Notes: a model not told the origin generated them from the sequence alone. DNA of 64,000 nt from Prochlorococcus marinus str. MIT 9313 (GCF_000011485.1 NC_005071.1:1491347-1555346), one strand, 5' to 3'. Shown: positions 50,899 to 60,178, counted from the stretch's first letter. A program made the numbers and translations.

Positions 50899-51111
50899 AT
50901 GTCTACCAATCTTCTAGGTCAACCTCTTTCGCAAGCCTTATTAAGGCAAATCAATGGCGGCACTGGCCATAAAGCGAATCTTGCCAAACTTAAGGCACAT
51001 AAAAACTTAAATGAGAATCAGCTGGGCACTATTGCGAATATGGAAAATCCTCATGTTCAAGGAATGATGTGCGTGTGCACTCTTTGCATACCACTAGAGG
51101 GTCGTTTTTAA
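50899..51111 (+). CDS. Double-glycine leader peptide with Cys cluster
   Basis: A 70-residue product. MSTNLLGQPLSQALLRQINGG looks like a leader ending in a double glycine at residues 20-21, as in secreted bacteriocin-like peptides. A second segment, LKAHKNLNENQLGTIAN, partly resembles the end of the Nif11-type leaders of prochlorosin precursors (...KNLSDAELEGVAGG), but lacks the GG there. The C-terminus has MMCVCTLCIPLEGRF, three Cys in CxCxxC. No lanthionine synthetase or peptidase/ABC exporter gene lies nearby; in Prochlorococcus MIT9313-type genomes such enzymes act on scattered precursors. Function is inferred only. Confidence 0.6.
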   Translation: MSTNLLGQPLSQALLRQINGGTGHKANLAKLKAHKNLNENQLGTIANMENPHVQGMMCVCTLCIPLEGRF

Positions 51112-51115
51112 ATCT

Positions 51116-51298
51116 CTACTCCTTCCAAGTAAAAGGCGCTTCGCTATAGTTTAGTTTATTAATCGAGATCCCTAAATCTTCTACAGAAGACCATTCTGGC
51201 ATTCTCGCCGATAGCCTCTTATTTTTAATGATCCAATAAATATCCTTACCCATATTGACTGAGCAGTTGTACTTATCAGTGTTTGTTGCTAATGCCAA
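51116..51298 (-). CDS. Possible small protein, 45-60 aa
   Basis: A frame from TTG at 51298, or ATG at 51253 (MGKDIYWIIKNKRLSARMPE). The end is GISINKLNYSEAPFTWKE. The aromatic and polar mix looks protein-like, but no ribosome binding site is evident and no family is recognised. It ends 4 bases from the stop of the convergent peptide gene. Confidence 0.3.
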   Translation of the reverse strand: MALATNTDKYNCSVNMGKDIYWIIKNKRLSARMPEWSSVEDLGISINKLNYSEAPFTWKE

Positions 51299-51359
51299 CT
51301 TTTGTTTGCGCTCACTCTGGACCCAATGTTCCTGCTAGTTGCAGTGCACCTTGAAAACC

Positions 51360-51524
51360 CTAGCTGAACTTCAAAGCATCTTTGAGATTGATCTCCATCA
51401 CGCCCAGATCTGCTGCATTGCCCTCTTCTTTTTCTTGAGCGGCTACTGGTTGGATCGAAGAGTTAGGAAGGGCTAGAACAGCAGCACCAGCAAGAGATAA
51501 GGACAAACGAACGAAACTCTGCAC
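51360..51524 (-). CDS. Small secreted protein, 54 aa
   Basis: The frame starts at GTG and gives MQSFVRLSLSLAGAAVLALP, a clear signal peptide, with cleavage near PVAAQ (about residue 30). The mature part is short and acidic (EKEEGNAADLGVMEINLKD) and ends LKFS. The ATTTTTTT-AACC stretch ahead has no ribosome binding site, as is common in this group. No known family; role unknown. The signal peptide makes chance coding unlikely. Confidence 0.6.
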   Translation of the reverse strand: MQSFVRLSLSLAGAAVLALPNSSIQPVAAQEKEEGNAADLGVMEINLKDALKFS

Positions 51525-51654
51525 TAAGGTTAAAAAAATAATTTGAAGATATTGCTGGTAATTAATAGTTCTGCATCTTCGCTGAAGATACTCCGTTGAC
51601 CGGCACTAAAAAACAACTGCAGCAATGGATCTCGCCAGAGCAACAGTGACTCCC

Positions 51655-52986
51655 TTATCGCTGCATTGCTTCAACACTTTTCTCCGCTAACGATGTGAGC
51701 ACCTCATTCCCCTGCTCACTTACCAACACATCATCTTCAATACGAATGCCGACCCCCTTCCAACGATCAGCAATCGCAGGCTGCCCATCCGGCACTGGCA
51801 AACGGTCACTGACATACAAACCCGGTTCCACTGTTAACACCATGCCGGGCTCAAGATCCACCGGATGCTCACCAAGGCGATAGGCGCCTACATCATGAAC
51901 ATCAAGGCCCAGCCAATGGCCAGTGCGATGCATATAAAGGTGTCGGTAGGCCCCTTGTTCAATCAGTCCATCAACACTGCCAAGCAATAAACCCAATTCC
52001 ACAAGCCCTTCGACAAGCACCCGCACCGCAAGATCATGCACGCGATCAGCAGTGCCACCCGGTCTTACCTCAGCGATCGCTGCCTGCTGCGCTGCTAAAA
52101 CCAGCTCATACAGAGCGCGTTGCTCTGCGCTAAAGCGTCCGTTAACAGGGAATGTACGAGTGATATCTCCGTTGTAGTAATCAACGAGCGAACAGCCTGC
52201 ATCGATCAGCACCAGCTCGCCATCAACAAGCGGAGCATTGTTAGCGGTGTAATGCAACACGCAGGCGTTATCGCCGCCGGCCACGATCGATCCATAGGCA
52301 GGGCCGCGCGCGCCTTGCTCAAGAAAATGCTGCTCGATTACAGCCTGCAGCTGTCGCTCATTCATGCCCGGACGCGCCGTATTCCGAACCAGCTGATGAG
52401 CTTGCGCAGAAATCCGAGCCGTCTCACGCATGCGCTCGATTTCCTCTGCTCCCTTGCGCAATCTCAACTGATGGATGAAAGGGCAAGGGGCCACAAGACC
52501 AAGCGCTGATACGCCGCTGCGTGGGGCCTGATCGAGTTGCTTAGCCCAGGCCTGCAGAACCAGTGGCTCCACATTTGGGTGCTTACCCACCCTGAAGCCA
52601 ATCGCTTCGGCGCCTTTGAGGTAATCGCCCAACAGCTGAGGCAATTCAGCTATTGGATGAGCACGATCAGCGCCAAACTGCGCCACTGCTCCCTCGACAC
52701 CCCAACGGAAGCCATTCCATACTTCAGTAGTTGGCTCTTTGGGTTGCACAAACAGCACAAAACGCTCACCTTCGGGCCGATAGGGCAAAAGCAAAGCCAC
52801 CGCATCAGGCTCATCCAGACCCGTGAGATACCAGAAGTCACTGTTTTGACGAAACGGATACTCGCAATCGGCGTGATGCGTCACGAACGAAGCCGCTGGA
52901 ATTACCGCTGCCACTCCCCCCAATTGCGCCATCAAGCAAGTGCGACGCTGATGGAAGATACACAGATCGGTCACGGCAAGAGACAC
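51655..52986 (-). CDS. pepP: Xaa-Pro aminopeptidase
   Basis: An M24-family metallopeptidase of 443 residues that removes N-terminal residues before proline. The N-terminal domain (AAVIPAASFVTHHADCEYPF) is typical, and the metal-binding residues appear in LVLIDAGCSL, NGDITRTFPVNG, HRTGHWLGLDVHD, VLTVEPGLY and GIRIEDDVLV. An ATG at residue 19 is an alternative start, but the longer form contains a family-like FHQRR segment. Confidence 0.95.
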   Translation of the reverse strand: MSLAVTDLCIFHQRRTCLMAQLGGVAAVIPAASFVTHHADCEYPFRQNSDFWYLTGLDEPDAVALLLPYRPEGERFVLFVQPKEPTTEVWNGFRWGVEGAVAQFGADRAHPIAELPQLLGDYLKGAEAIGFRVGKHPNVEPLVLQAWAKQLDQAPRSGVSALGLVAPCPFIHQLRLRKGAEEIERMRETARISAQAHQLVRNTARPGMNERQLQAVIEQHFLEQGARGPAYGSIVAGGDNACVLHYTANNAPLVDGELVLIDAGCSLVDYYNGDITRTFPVNGRFSAEQRALYELVLAAQQAAIAEVRPGGTADRVHDLAVRVLVEGLVELGLLLGSVDGLIEQGAYRHLYMHRTGHWLGLDVHDVGAYRLGEHPVDLEPGMVLTVEPGLYVSDRLPVPDGQPAIADRWKGVGIRIEDDVLVSEQGNEVLTSLAEKSVEAMQR

Positions 52987-53180
52987 AACAGCATTTGGAC
53001 GTCAGGATGGCAGCAGAACACCATGCAGGGGGAACCCTCCATGCCATCGTCCGCCATTAGCGGATCACCACTAATCCTGATGCCTAAGACGGTCACACTG
53101 CGTGGCCATGATCAGGAGTGGCAAAAGCATTTACGACTTGTCGTGATCAACCACGACATCCTTACTCCCCCCCGCCAGGC

Positions 53181-54176
53181 ATGAGCAACGACCTGCTGGT
53201 CTTAACGCTATTGGTCGTTGTCGTTATCACCGGTTCTGCCTTGTGCTCAGGTGTGGAGGCAGCACTGCTCACAGTGAATCCTGTGCAAGTGCATGAGCTG
53301 GCCGCACGGCCCCAACCAATCGCTGGCGCCAGACGCTTAGCCCAACTCCGTCAACGGCTGGGTCGCACTCTGTCTGTACTGGTGATCGCCAACAACGGCT
53401 TCAACATTTTCGGCAGCCTGATGCTTGGCGCCTTTGCGGCTTATGTCTTTGAGAAGCACAACATCAGTGATGTGGCCTTGCCGTTGTTTTCGGTAGGTCT
53501 CACATTGCTCGTGATCGTGCTGGGCGAGATCCTGCCGAAATCCCTCGGCAGCCGCCTGGCCCTCTCGGTTTCCCTCTCCAGTGCCCCAGTGCTGCACCTG
53601 CTTGGCCTGCTGATGCGTCCTGTAGTGGTGTTGCTCGAGCGGTTATTGCCAGCAATTACCGCCGAGAACGAACTGAGCACGAATGAGAATGAAATCAGGC
53701 TGCTGGCAAGGCTGGGGTCGCAAAAAGGGCAGATCGAAGCCGATGAAGCTGCCATGATCGCCAAGGTGTTCCAACTCAACGACCTCACAGCCCGCGACCT
53801 GATGATCCCCCGGGTGGCAGCTCCCACCCTCGATGCTGCTGCCAACCTTGAAACACTTCGCCCTGAACTGCTCACCCACAACGCCGAGTGGTGGGTCGTG
53901 CTTGGCAAAGAAGTCGATAAAGTTCTGGGCGTGGCCAGCCGCGAAAGGCTGCTCACCGCCCTTCTGCAGGGTCAGGGTCACCTCACCCCTGCAGACCTCA
54001 GTGAAACGGTGGAATTTGTACCTGAAATGATTCGCGCCGATCGACTACTCACTGGCTTCCGTCGTGACAACAGCGGCGTGAGAGTGGTGGTTGATGAGTT
54101 CGGCGGTTTCGTGGGCGTGATCGGTGCCGAAGCTGTCTTGGCCGTACTGGCCGGCTGGTGGAGGAAATCAAGCTGA
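53181..54176 (+). CDS. CNNM/HlyC-CorC-type membrane protein
   Basis: A 331-residue protein with an N-terminal CNNM (DUF21) domain: MSNDLLVLTLLVVVVITGSA opens the first of about four membrane helices; SGVEAALLTVNPVQV and VIANNGFNIFGSLMLGAFA, VLGEILPKSLGSRLA are typical. A short CBS-like region with ARDLMIPRV follows, but the usual C-terminal CorC domain is missing. Such proteins are linked to Mg/Co export. It starts at ATG 53181 (53118 adds a basic extension). Its stop overlaps the GTPase start. Confidence 0.85.
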   Translation: MSNDLLVLTLLVVVVITGSALCSGVEAALLTVNPVQVHELAARPQPIAGARRLAQLRQRLGRTLSVLVIANNGFNIFGSLMLGAFAAYVFEKHNISDVALPLFSVGLTLLVIVLGEILPKSLGSRLALSVSLSSAPVLHLLGLLMRPVVVLLERLLPAITAENELSTNENEIRLLARLGSQKGQIEADEAAMIAKVFQLNDLTARDLMIPRVAAPTLDAAANLETLRPELLTHNAEWWVVLGKEVDKVLGVASRERLLTALLQGQGHLTPADLSETVEFVPEMIRADRLLTGFRRDNSGVRVVVDEFGGFVGVIGAEAVLAVLAGWWRKSS

Positions 54177-55501
54177 TGACGCCCCCCCCCCCCTCCACAC
54201 CCGAGCGCTGTCACCTTCTACTCAGCCAGTGGGTCAAACAACTATCGCTGAGTAACCGCGAATACAACCAATTCGCTGGGGAGCTGATCGCACTCAATCG
54301 CCAACTCAAGCGATTGGAGCAGCGTCGGTTGCGCATCGCAGTGTTTGGTCGAGTAGGAGTCGGCAAATCAAGCCTGCTCAATGCACTGCTGGGCCAGAAC
54401 ATCTTTGCCACCGATGTAGCCCATGGCTGCACCCGTCACCAACAAGCGGTGGATTGGTGCCAACCGATTAATAATCTTGATTCTGTAGAGCTGGTCGACA
54501 CTCCAGGCATCGATGAGATCGCTGCTGCCGGCAGGGCACGGCTAGCGGCGAGGGTAGCTCTGCAGGCCGATCTGGTGCTGCTGGTTCTTGACAGCGACCT
54601 CACCAGCGTCGAAGCAGCTGCCCTCAAGACCCTGCTCAAAAGTGGCAGGCCGATCGTGCTTGTGCTCAACCGCTGCGATTGCTGGTCGCCAGAGCAGCGC
54701 AATGCACTTTTGGCAAGTATTCGCAGCCGCCTACCCGCTGCAGCTCTCCAACTACAACTCCATGCTGTGGCCGCCGCGCCACGTGAGCCCCAGCTTCGTG
54801 CTGATGGCCTTGTGCGTAGCAAGATCTGCCCCCCTCAAGTGGAGCCGCTGCGCAAAGCCCTGATTCAGCTGCTGATGGAGCAGGGTGAGTTGCTTTTGGC
54901 TCTCAATGCCTTACGCCAGGCCGATCGTTTTTACCAGGTCCTCAAGCGAGGACGGTTGCAGCGAAGCAAGGCTGCAGCCCAAGGCTTAATCGGCCGTTTT
55001 GCCGCCATCAAAGCTTCCGGTGTGGCGGCCAATCCTCTAATGCTGCTGGATCTAGCCGGAGGTATGGCTTGTGACACTGCTCTGGTCGTCAAGCTTTGCC
55101 AGCTCTATGGCCTGCAGATCGGCGGCCCTGCAGCCCGGCAACTACTCGGCCGACTCTCAAGCCACAATGCCCTTCTAGGAGGTGCTCAGTTGGGCATTCA
55201 ACTGGCGCTCAGCGCAGTGCGTCAGTTGCTGCTGCTGGCAGTTCCCTTCACTGGCGGTTTAAGCCTGGCGCCAGCAGCCCCAGTTGCCCTCGCTCAAGCA
55301 GCCCTCGCCGTGCATACAACACGACGCACCGGCCGCCTCGCAGCACGAGAACTACTGCTTGGCAGCCAACGACGCGAGGCCCAACCCGCTGCACTGCTAA
55401 GGCGCCTGGCTGCCAACGACCCTCAAGTCCGGCGCTGGCTGATCGATTGGCCAGAGCTGGCGGCCAACGAAGCGTGCCAACTTCAGACCCTGCTTCCATG
55501 A
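54176..55501 (+). CDS. GTPase with C-terminal membrane-like domain
   Basis: A 441-residue Era/Der-like GTPase: P-loop GRVGVGKSSLLNAL, switch-II VDTPGIDEI, and the NKxD-type NRCD. The N-terminus has a coiled segment before the G domain. From about residue 235 a helical, Ala/Leu-rich region with hydrophobic stretches (LAVPFTGGLSLAPAAPVALA) recalls DUF697 domains of bacterial Era-like GTPases. Directly after the start codon is an uninterrupted run of 12 C (54182-54193), encoding PPPP. The ATG at 54176 overlaps the CNNM stop; a GTG at 54158 is also in frame. Confidence 0.82.
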   Translation: MTPPPPSTPERCHLLLSQWVKQLSLSNREYNQFAGELIALNRQLKRLEQRRLRIAVFGRVGVGKSSLLNALLGQNIFATDVAHGCTRHQQAVDWCQPINNLDSVELVDTPGIDEIAAAGRARLAARVALQADLVLLVLDSDLTSVEAAALKTLLKSGRPIVLVLNRCDCWSPEQRNALLASIRSRLPAAALQLQLHAVAAAPREPQLRADGLVRSKICPPQVEPLRKALIQLLMEQGELLLALNALRQADRFYQVLKRGRLQRSKAAAQGLIGRFAAIKASGVAANPLMLLDLAGGMACDTALVVKLCQLYGLQIGGPAARQLLGRLSSHNALLGGAQLGIQLALSAVRQLLLLAVPFTGGLSLAPAAPVALAQAALAVHTTRRTGRLAARELLLGSQRREAQPAALLRRLAANDPQVRRWLIDWPELAANEACQLQTLLP

Positions 55502-56082
55502 GCAAGCAACAGGGCACCATCGCCCTGTTTGGCACCAGCGCCGACCCCCCAACCTGCGGCCACCAAGCACTGTTGGAAGGCTTGGTGGCGATGTTCCCAA
55601 AGGTCGCCACCTGGGCTAGCGACAACCCGATGAAACGCCACTGCGCCCCATTGGAGAAGCGAAAAGCTCTGTTGGCTACTTTGGTGAAGGCGATCGCTAA
55701 TCCGCAGCTAGAGCTGATGCAAGAACTCAGCAGTCCATGGGCGATCACGACTCTGAAACGTGCAAACACACGCTGGCCTAGCAACGAATTGGTGTTTGTG
55801 GTTGGCAGTGATCTGGCCGGCCAAATCCCCCACTGGAAAGATGCTCGAGCTGTCTTGCAACTCGCCCGCCTCGCCATTGCTCCTCGTCAAGGTTGGCCAC
55901 TACAGCTACAGCAACTCGAAGCCCTGGAATGCTTGGGTGGTCGTATCGAGCTGCTACCAATGCAAATCCCCGCCACCTCAAGTTCTGAGGTGCGCAGTCA
56001 ACCCAAGCCGGCCCAGATCCCTGCAGCATTATGGCCATTGGTTCTGGAACACAACCTCTACGGCCTCGCCACCAGTCCCTGA
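55498..56082 (+). CDS. nadD: Nicotinate-nucleotide adenylyltransferase
   Basis: Joins ATP and nicotinate mononucleotide in NAD synthesis. The 194-residue protein has the nucleotidyltransferase motifs ALFGTSADPPTCGHQALLE (TxGH form of HxGH) and ATSSSEVR (ISSTxxR form). FVVGSDLAGQIPHWKD is typical of NadD. Its ATG overlaps the GTPase stop (ATGA), and its own stop overlaps nadE. The N-terminus differs from the usual GGTFDPIH, so divergence is notable. Confidence 0.88.
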   Translation: MSKQQGTIALFGTSADPPTCGHQALLEGLVAMFPKVATWASDNPMKRHCAPLEKRKALLATLVKAIANPQLELMQELSSPWAITTLKRANTRWPSNELVFVVGSDLAGQIPHWKDARAVLQLARLAIAPRQGWPLQLQQLEALECLGGRIELLPMQIPATSSSEVRSQPKPAQIPAALWPLVLEHNLYGLATSP

Positions 56083-57776
56083 TGCGCCTTGCTCTAGCCC
56101 AGCTCAATCCACTTGTAGGCGATCTGGCTGGCAACGGCGAAAAGATTCTGGCTGCCTGCCGTGAGGCTGCTGATCTCGGTGCAGATCTGGTACTCACGCC
56201 TGAGCTTTCCCTGTGGGGATATCCACCCCGAGATCTGTTGCTTAGCCACAACCATCTCGTTCAACAAAGCGATGTACTCAACAAGATGGCGAGCATCCTG
56301 GCCCGCGAAGTCCCTGATCTGGCAGTGCTCGTTGGCCTAGCTGAGCAAGCCCATGACCCTCAACTGCCCCAGCTCTTCAATGCTCTAGCCCTGATCAAAA
56401 GCTCCCAATGGCAGGTGGTAGCTCGCAAGCAACTGCTACCCATCTATGACGTTTTCGATGAAAAACGCTATTTCCGCCCGGCAGGAACTCCGGCTGTCTT
56501 GGAGTTTGAACGCGATGGGCGTCGCTGGCGTCTTGGGCTCACAATCTGCGAAGACCTCTGGGTGGAAGAAGCACTGCAGGGCAAGCGCATTGCCGGCCCT
56601 GACCCCATCGCAGCGCTACTGCCACAAAACATCGACCTACTGCTTAATCTCTCAGCTTCGCCATTCAGCCAATCCAAAGAACTTCTGCGCCAGCGCTTGG
56701 CCGCTAGGGCTGCGCAGAGACTGAGCGCTCCGGTGATCTATGTGAATCAAGTGGGCGGCAACGACGAGCTGGTCTTTGATGGCGCCAGTTTCGTCGTCGA
56801 TGAGCATGCTGAACTTGCCCTGCAATTGCCCAGTTGTCGCGAAGCACTAGCCATCTGGGATGCAACCTCTACAGCCACCCATCTCGACATCCCTACGATC
56901 GAACCACTGGAGAAACTATTCCGGGCATTGGTTCTAGGTGTGCGTGACTACGCCGGCAAATGTGGCTTTAAGCGTGCACTGCTTGGCCTCAGCGGTGGCA
57001 TCGATTCGGCTCTCGTGGCCGTGATCGCTGCAGCGGCGGTAGGTGCCGATCAGGTGACATCCCTACTAATGCCCTCACCCTGGAGTTCAGCCGGTTCAAT
57101 TGATGATGCCCTAGCCCTCGCCAAACGACTAGGGATGGCTACCCACACTGTGTCGATTGCGACCTTGATGACGAATTTTGAGGCCGCCCTCATCCCTCCT
57201 CTCGGCAAGCCACCCGAGGGCGTTACTGCAGAGAACCTCCAATCCCGCATCCGCGGCACCTTACTGATGGCATTGGCCAACCAACAAGACCAGCTGCTGC
57301 TATCCACTGGCAACAAATCTGAACTAGCAGTGGGCTACTGCACCCTTTATGGCGATATGAACGGCGGCCTAGCCGTGATTGGAGATGTCTACAAAACCAA
57401 CGTCTTTAGGCTCTGTGATTGGCTTGACAGCCCTGCCGCCGAAACATGCCGCAAAGAGGTAGGACTACCAACTAAAGGCGAACTGATCGGTACGACAATC
57501 CGCCAAAAGCCTCCCAGCGCCGAATTGCGCCCGAACCAACGCGATAGCGATTCACTACCCGACTACGCCCTCCTCGACCCTCTGCTTAAAGCTCTGATTG
57601 AAGAACGCCTCAGTACGGAGCAACTTGTCAGCAGAGGACATGACCCTGCCCTAATTGGGAGGGTGCAGCAATTACTGCGACGGGCCGAATTCAAACGACG
57701 ACAGGCCCCACCCCTGCTGAAGGTGAGTTCACAGGCCTTTGGCAGCGGCTGGCGGCTACCGATCGCCGCCGAATAA
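56082..57776 (+). CDS. nadE: Glutamine-dependent NAD synthetase
   Basis: Last step of NAD synthesis, with a built-in glutaminase. The 564-residue protein starts RLALAQLNPLVGDLAGNGEK; the nitrilase triad is in LTPELSLWGYPP (Glu), RKQLLPIYDVFDEKRYF (Lys) and GLTICEDLW (Cys). The synthetase half has LGLSGGIDSALVAV (PP-loop), STGNKSELAVGYCTLYGD and KPPSAELRPNQRD. Start overlaps nadD by one base. Two successive NAD steps are thus encoded together. Confidence 0.96.
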   Translation: MRLALAQLNPLVGDLAGNGEKILAACREAADLGADLVLTPELSLWGYPPRDLLLSHNHLVQQSDVLNKMASILAREVPDLAVLVGLAEQAHDPQLPQLFNALALIKSSQWQVVARKQLLPIYDVFDEKRYFRPAGTPAVLEFERDGRRWRLGLTICEDLWVEEALQGKRIAGPDPIAALLPQNIDLLLNLSASPFSQSKELLRQRLAARAAQRLSAPVIYVNQVGGNDELVFDGASFVVDEHAELALQLPSCREALAIWDATSTATHLDIPTIEPLEKLFRALVLGVRDYAGKCGFKRALLGLSGGIDSALVAVIAAAAVGADQVTSLLMPSPWSSAGSIDDALALAKRLGMATHTVSIATLMTNFEAALIPPLGKPPEGVTAENLQSRIRGTLLMALANQQDQLLLSTGNKSELAVGYCTLYGDMNGGLAVIGDVYKTNVFRLCDWLDSPAAETCRKEVGLPTKGELIGTTIRQKPPSAELRPNQRDSDSLPDYALLDPLLKALIEERLSTEQLVSRGHDPALIGRVQQLLRRAEFKRRQAPPLLKVSSQAFGSGWRLPIAAE

Positions 57777-57838
57777 TCACCACAAAACCTGGTCAGGCTG
57801 TCCTGATGTCGCCAACCTAAAAGAAGTCATTGGCGTCC

Positions 57839-58978
57839 ATGGACTCCTCTCTTCTTTCGGCCCCAATAGCCAGCATCGGGGTACCGACCGAAATTAAAGC
57901 CGATGAGCTGAGAGTGGCTCTTACTCCTGACGGGGTGAAAGAACTGGTCACCAAGGGGCTAGAAGTAAGGGTTCAGGCTGGCGCCGGGGCTGGAGCAGGC
58001 ATTGGTGATGAGGCCTTCGCTGATGCCGGTGCCAAGCTTGTTAAACGCGAGGAGGCCTGGGCAGCCCATCTCGTCGTGAAAGTGAAGGAGCCTCAGGAAG
58101 AGGAATTCGGTCTACTCAGGCAAGACATGGTGCTCTTCACTTACCTACACCTAGCCGCCTACCCGAAGGTGGGTGAAGCGCTACTCAATGCTGGCACCAC
58201 CGGCGTGGGTTACGAAACGGTGCAACTAGAAAACGGCAGCCTGCCGCTACTGGCACCAATGAGCGAAATCGCTGGCCGTCTAGCCGCACAAGTGGGCGCC
58301 CATTTGCTCGAACGACCTCATGGCGGACGCGGCTTGCTAATCGGAGGCTGCACCGGCGTGCAACCAGCCCGGGTGGTCGTGTTGGGCGCTGGCACCGTGG
58401 GCTGGAATGCAGCCAGGCTGGCCGCCGCCATGGATGCCGAAGTGATGCTGCTAGACCGCTCACCTGAACGGTTGCGCAGCCTTGAGGCAAGGCGCCGCGG
58501 CAGGCTGATTAGCGTTGTCAACAGCCGTGGCCTGCTGGAGCGACTCATCCCCACTGCAGACCTTTTGATCGGTGCCGTCCTGACGCCCGGAGGCCGAGCA
58601 CCCACCCTCGTCGATGAAGAGATGGTGAAACAAATGAAGCCCAATTCAGTGATCGTGGATGTAGCGATCGATCAGGGAGGTTGTGTGGCCACCAGCCAAG
58701 AAACCACCCATACCCATCCCACCGTGACCATCCACGGCGTCCAGCACTACGCCGTCGGCAACATGCCAGGTGCGGTGCCTTTTACCTCCACTGAAGCTCT
58801 GGTGAGTGTGACCCTGCCCTACATCCTTGGCATTGCCGGGCGGGGCCTTGAGGAGGCCGTCACCGAACGTCCCGAACTTCTTTCCGGGCTCAACACAATT
58901 CAAGGCTCCGTTTGTCATCCGGGTGTCGCCAAGGCCCTAGGGCTACCACCAAGGCACCCAATGGCATGCTTACGCTAA
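57839..58978 (+). CDS. ald: Alanine dehydrogenase
   Basis: Interconverts L-alanine and pyruvate + ammonia with NAD. The 379-residue enzyme has GVPTEIKADELRVALTPDGV, GAGAGAGIGDEAF, EPQEEEFGLLRQDMVLFTYL, the NAD site VVLGAGTVGWNAARLA, and MPGAVPFTSTEALVSVTLPY. The ATG at 57839 is preferred to TTG at 57830. It lies 62 bases after nadE and may be transcribed with it; both use NAD chemistry. Confidence 0.95.
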   Translation: MDSSLLSAPIASIGVPTEIKADELRVALTPDGVKELVTKGLEVRVQAGAGAGAGIGDEAFADAGAKLVKREEAWAAHLVVKVKEPQEEEFGLLRQDMVLFTYLHLAAYPKVGEALLNAGTTGVGYETVQLENGSLPLLAPMSEIAGRLAAQVGAHLLERPHGGRGLLIGGCTGVQPARVVVLGAGTVGWNAARLAAAMDAEVMLLDRSPERLRSLEARRRGRLISVVNSRGLLERLIPTADLLIGAVLTPGGRAPTLVDEEMVKQMKPNSVIVDVAIDQGGCVATSQETTHTHPTVTIHGVQHYAVGNMPGAVPFTSTEALVSVTLPYILGIAGRGLEEAVTERPELLSGLNTIQGSVCHPGVAKALGLPPRHPMACLR

Positions 58979-59038
58979 ACAGCCTGCACCACAAAACCAG
59001 CTCTCAAAAACACCGCTTCGCAACGCTTTTAATCAGCC

Positions 59039-60166
59039 TCACGACATTGGCGTATCAGGGCTGGATGAGATCTCACTCAACCGATCCAAAGGCCTCTGCA
59101 GGGAGTCCTTCGCAATCCCCTCCCTGAGAGCCAATAGTAATCCTGCCGCTTCCGCATAACTACTAGCTCTCTGCACTCCGGATGTGATTCCCAGAGCCTC
59201 TGGCGTCACCTTCAGCACGCTCGGGTTGGTCACGGTGATCAAAGGGACACCCCGCTCCAAGCACGCCAACACCGCTTCACCGCCAAGAGCACCCTCCGGG
59301 GCCACTACCGCACCAAGCTGCTCAGCATGCAACAGCTCTGCTCCTGCCGGCAATGCCTCTTCAATTGTGAGTGGCACCAGATCGGGTGCGCGACTTAATC
59401 CCACCAATACACAGGCCAAAAATGTATAGCCCAACTCCTCACCAGCAGCACGTGGATCCAAAAGTGGATCGCATGGCAGTGGAGACAAAGCCGGCGCATG
59501 AGCGCAAGGCAAGCCGAGCTCACGCACCAACAAATGGCTAATCACCGCCTCGGCACCGGCAAGCGCATCAACACCACTGCCCTGGCGATAGGCCCTCAGA
59601 GCCTCGCTTTGAGGATCCTCCGGGAAACGGGCAACCACAGCGATTGCGCTGGCACCGGCATCGCGAAGCTGCTCGCCAGCCCGCAGCAGCGCATCGGGCT
59701 GGCCTAATTCACCCCAGCTCGCCCCACTACTCCCCTCGCGTAAGCGCACCTCCAAGGGAACGTCTGTGGTGACCACTGGCCCGAGATTCAAGCCAAGACT
59801 GGCGCGACAACCCTCAGCAACCTGCCATTGCCTCTGCCGCAACTCCGGTTCGATGCCAGCATCCAACAACAGACCAATCCGTTGCTGACGCACAGGTCGC
59901 AAGCCAAGCTCACCAGCAGCAAAACGATCCAAGCTGTAGCCCTCGACGTATTGAATGCGCGGGTCGCTCCAATAAAGCGCCGCTCCATTGATCACATTCG
60001 GATGGGTGATCAAGCAACCGCTAGCTGCTGCTAACAGCCGAGCACTAGGCAAAGCATCACCGGCATAGCCACCAATCTCACAGCCAATCCCCGTAGGCAC
60101 CACCAGCAAGGTAGGCAATGGAGGCGGGATCGATACGCTTGCAGAGAGAAGAAAAGAAGGGATCAA
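59039..60166 (-). CDS. DUF3326 protein
   Basis: A 375-residue protein of DUF3326, a family in cyanobacteria and plants with no known biochemical role. LLVVPTGIGCEIGGYAGDA opens it, ITHPNVINGAALYWSD and GYSLDRFAAGE follow, then IAVVARFPED and TVTNPSVLKVTPEALGI. No signal peptide or membrane segment is evident. It is convergent with ald. A small gene lies 12 bases upstream on the same strand. Confidence 0.87.
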   Translation of the reverse strand: MIPSFLLSASVSIPPPLPTLLVVPTGIGCEIGGYAGDALPSARLLAAASGCLITHPNVINGAALYWSDPRIQYVEGYSLDRFAAGELGLRPVRQQRIGLLLDAGIEPELRQRQWQVAEGCRASLGLNLGPVVTTDVPLEVRLREGSSGASWGELGQPDALLRAGEQLRDAGASAIAVVARFPEDPQSEALRAYRQGSGVDALAGAEAVISHLLVRELGLPCAHAPALSPLPCDPLLDPRAAGEELGYTFLACVLVGLSRAPDLVPLTIEEALPAGAELLHAEQLGAVVAPEGALGGEAVLACLERGVPLITVTNPSVLKVTPEALGITSGVQRASSYAEAAGLLLALREGIAKDSLQRPLDRLSEISSSPDTPMS

Positions 60167-60178
60167 AACGTCATCCCC

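Noticed and set aside
55248-55877. 209-codon minus-strand frame
   Set aside because: Antisense to the GTPase end and nadD, which are both well supported.
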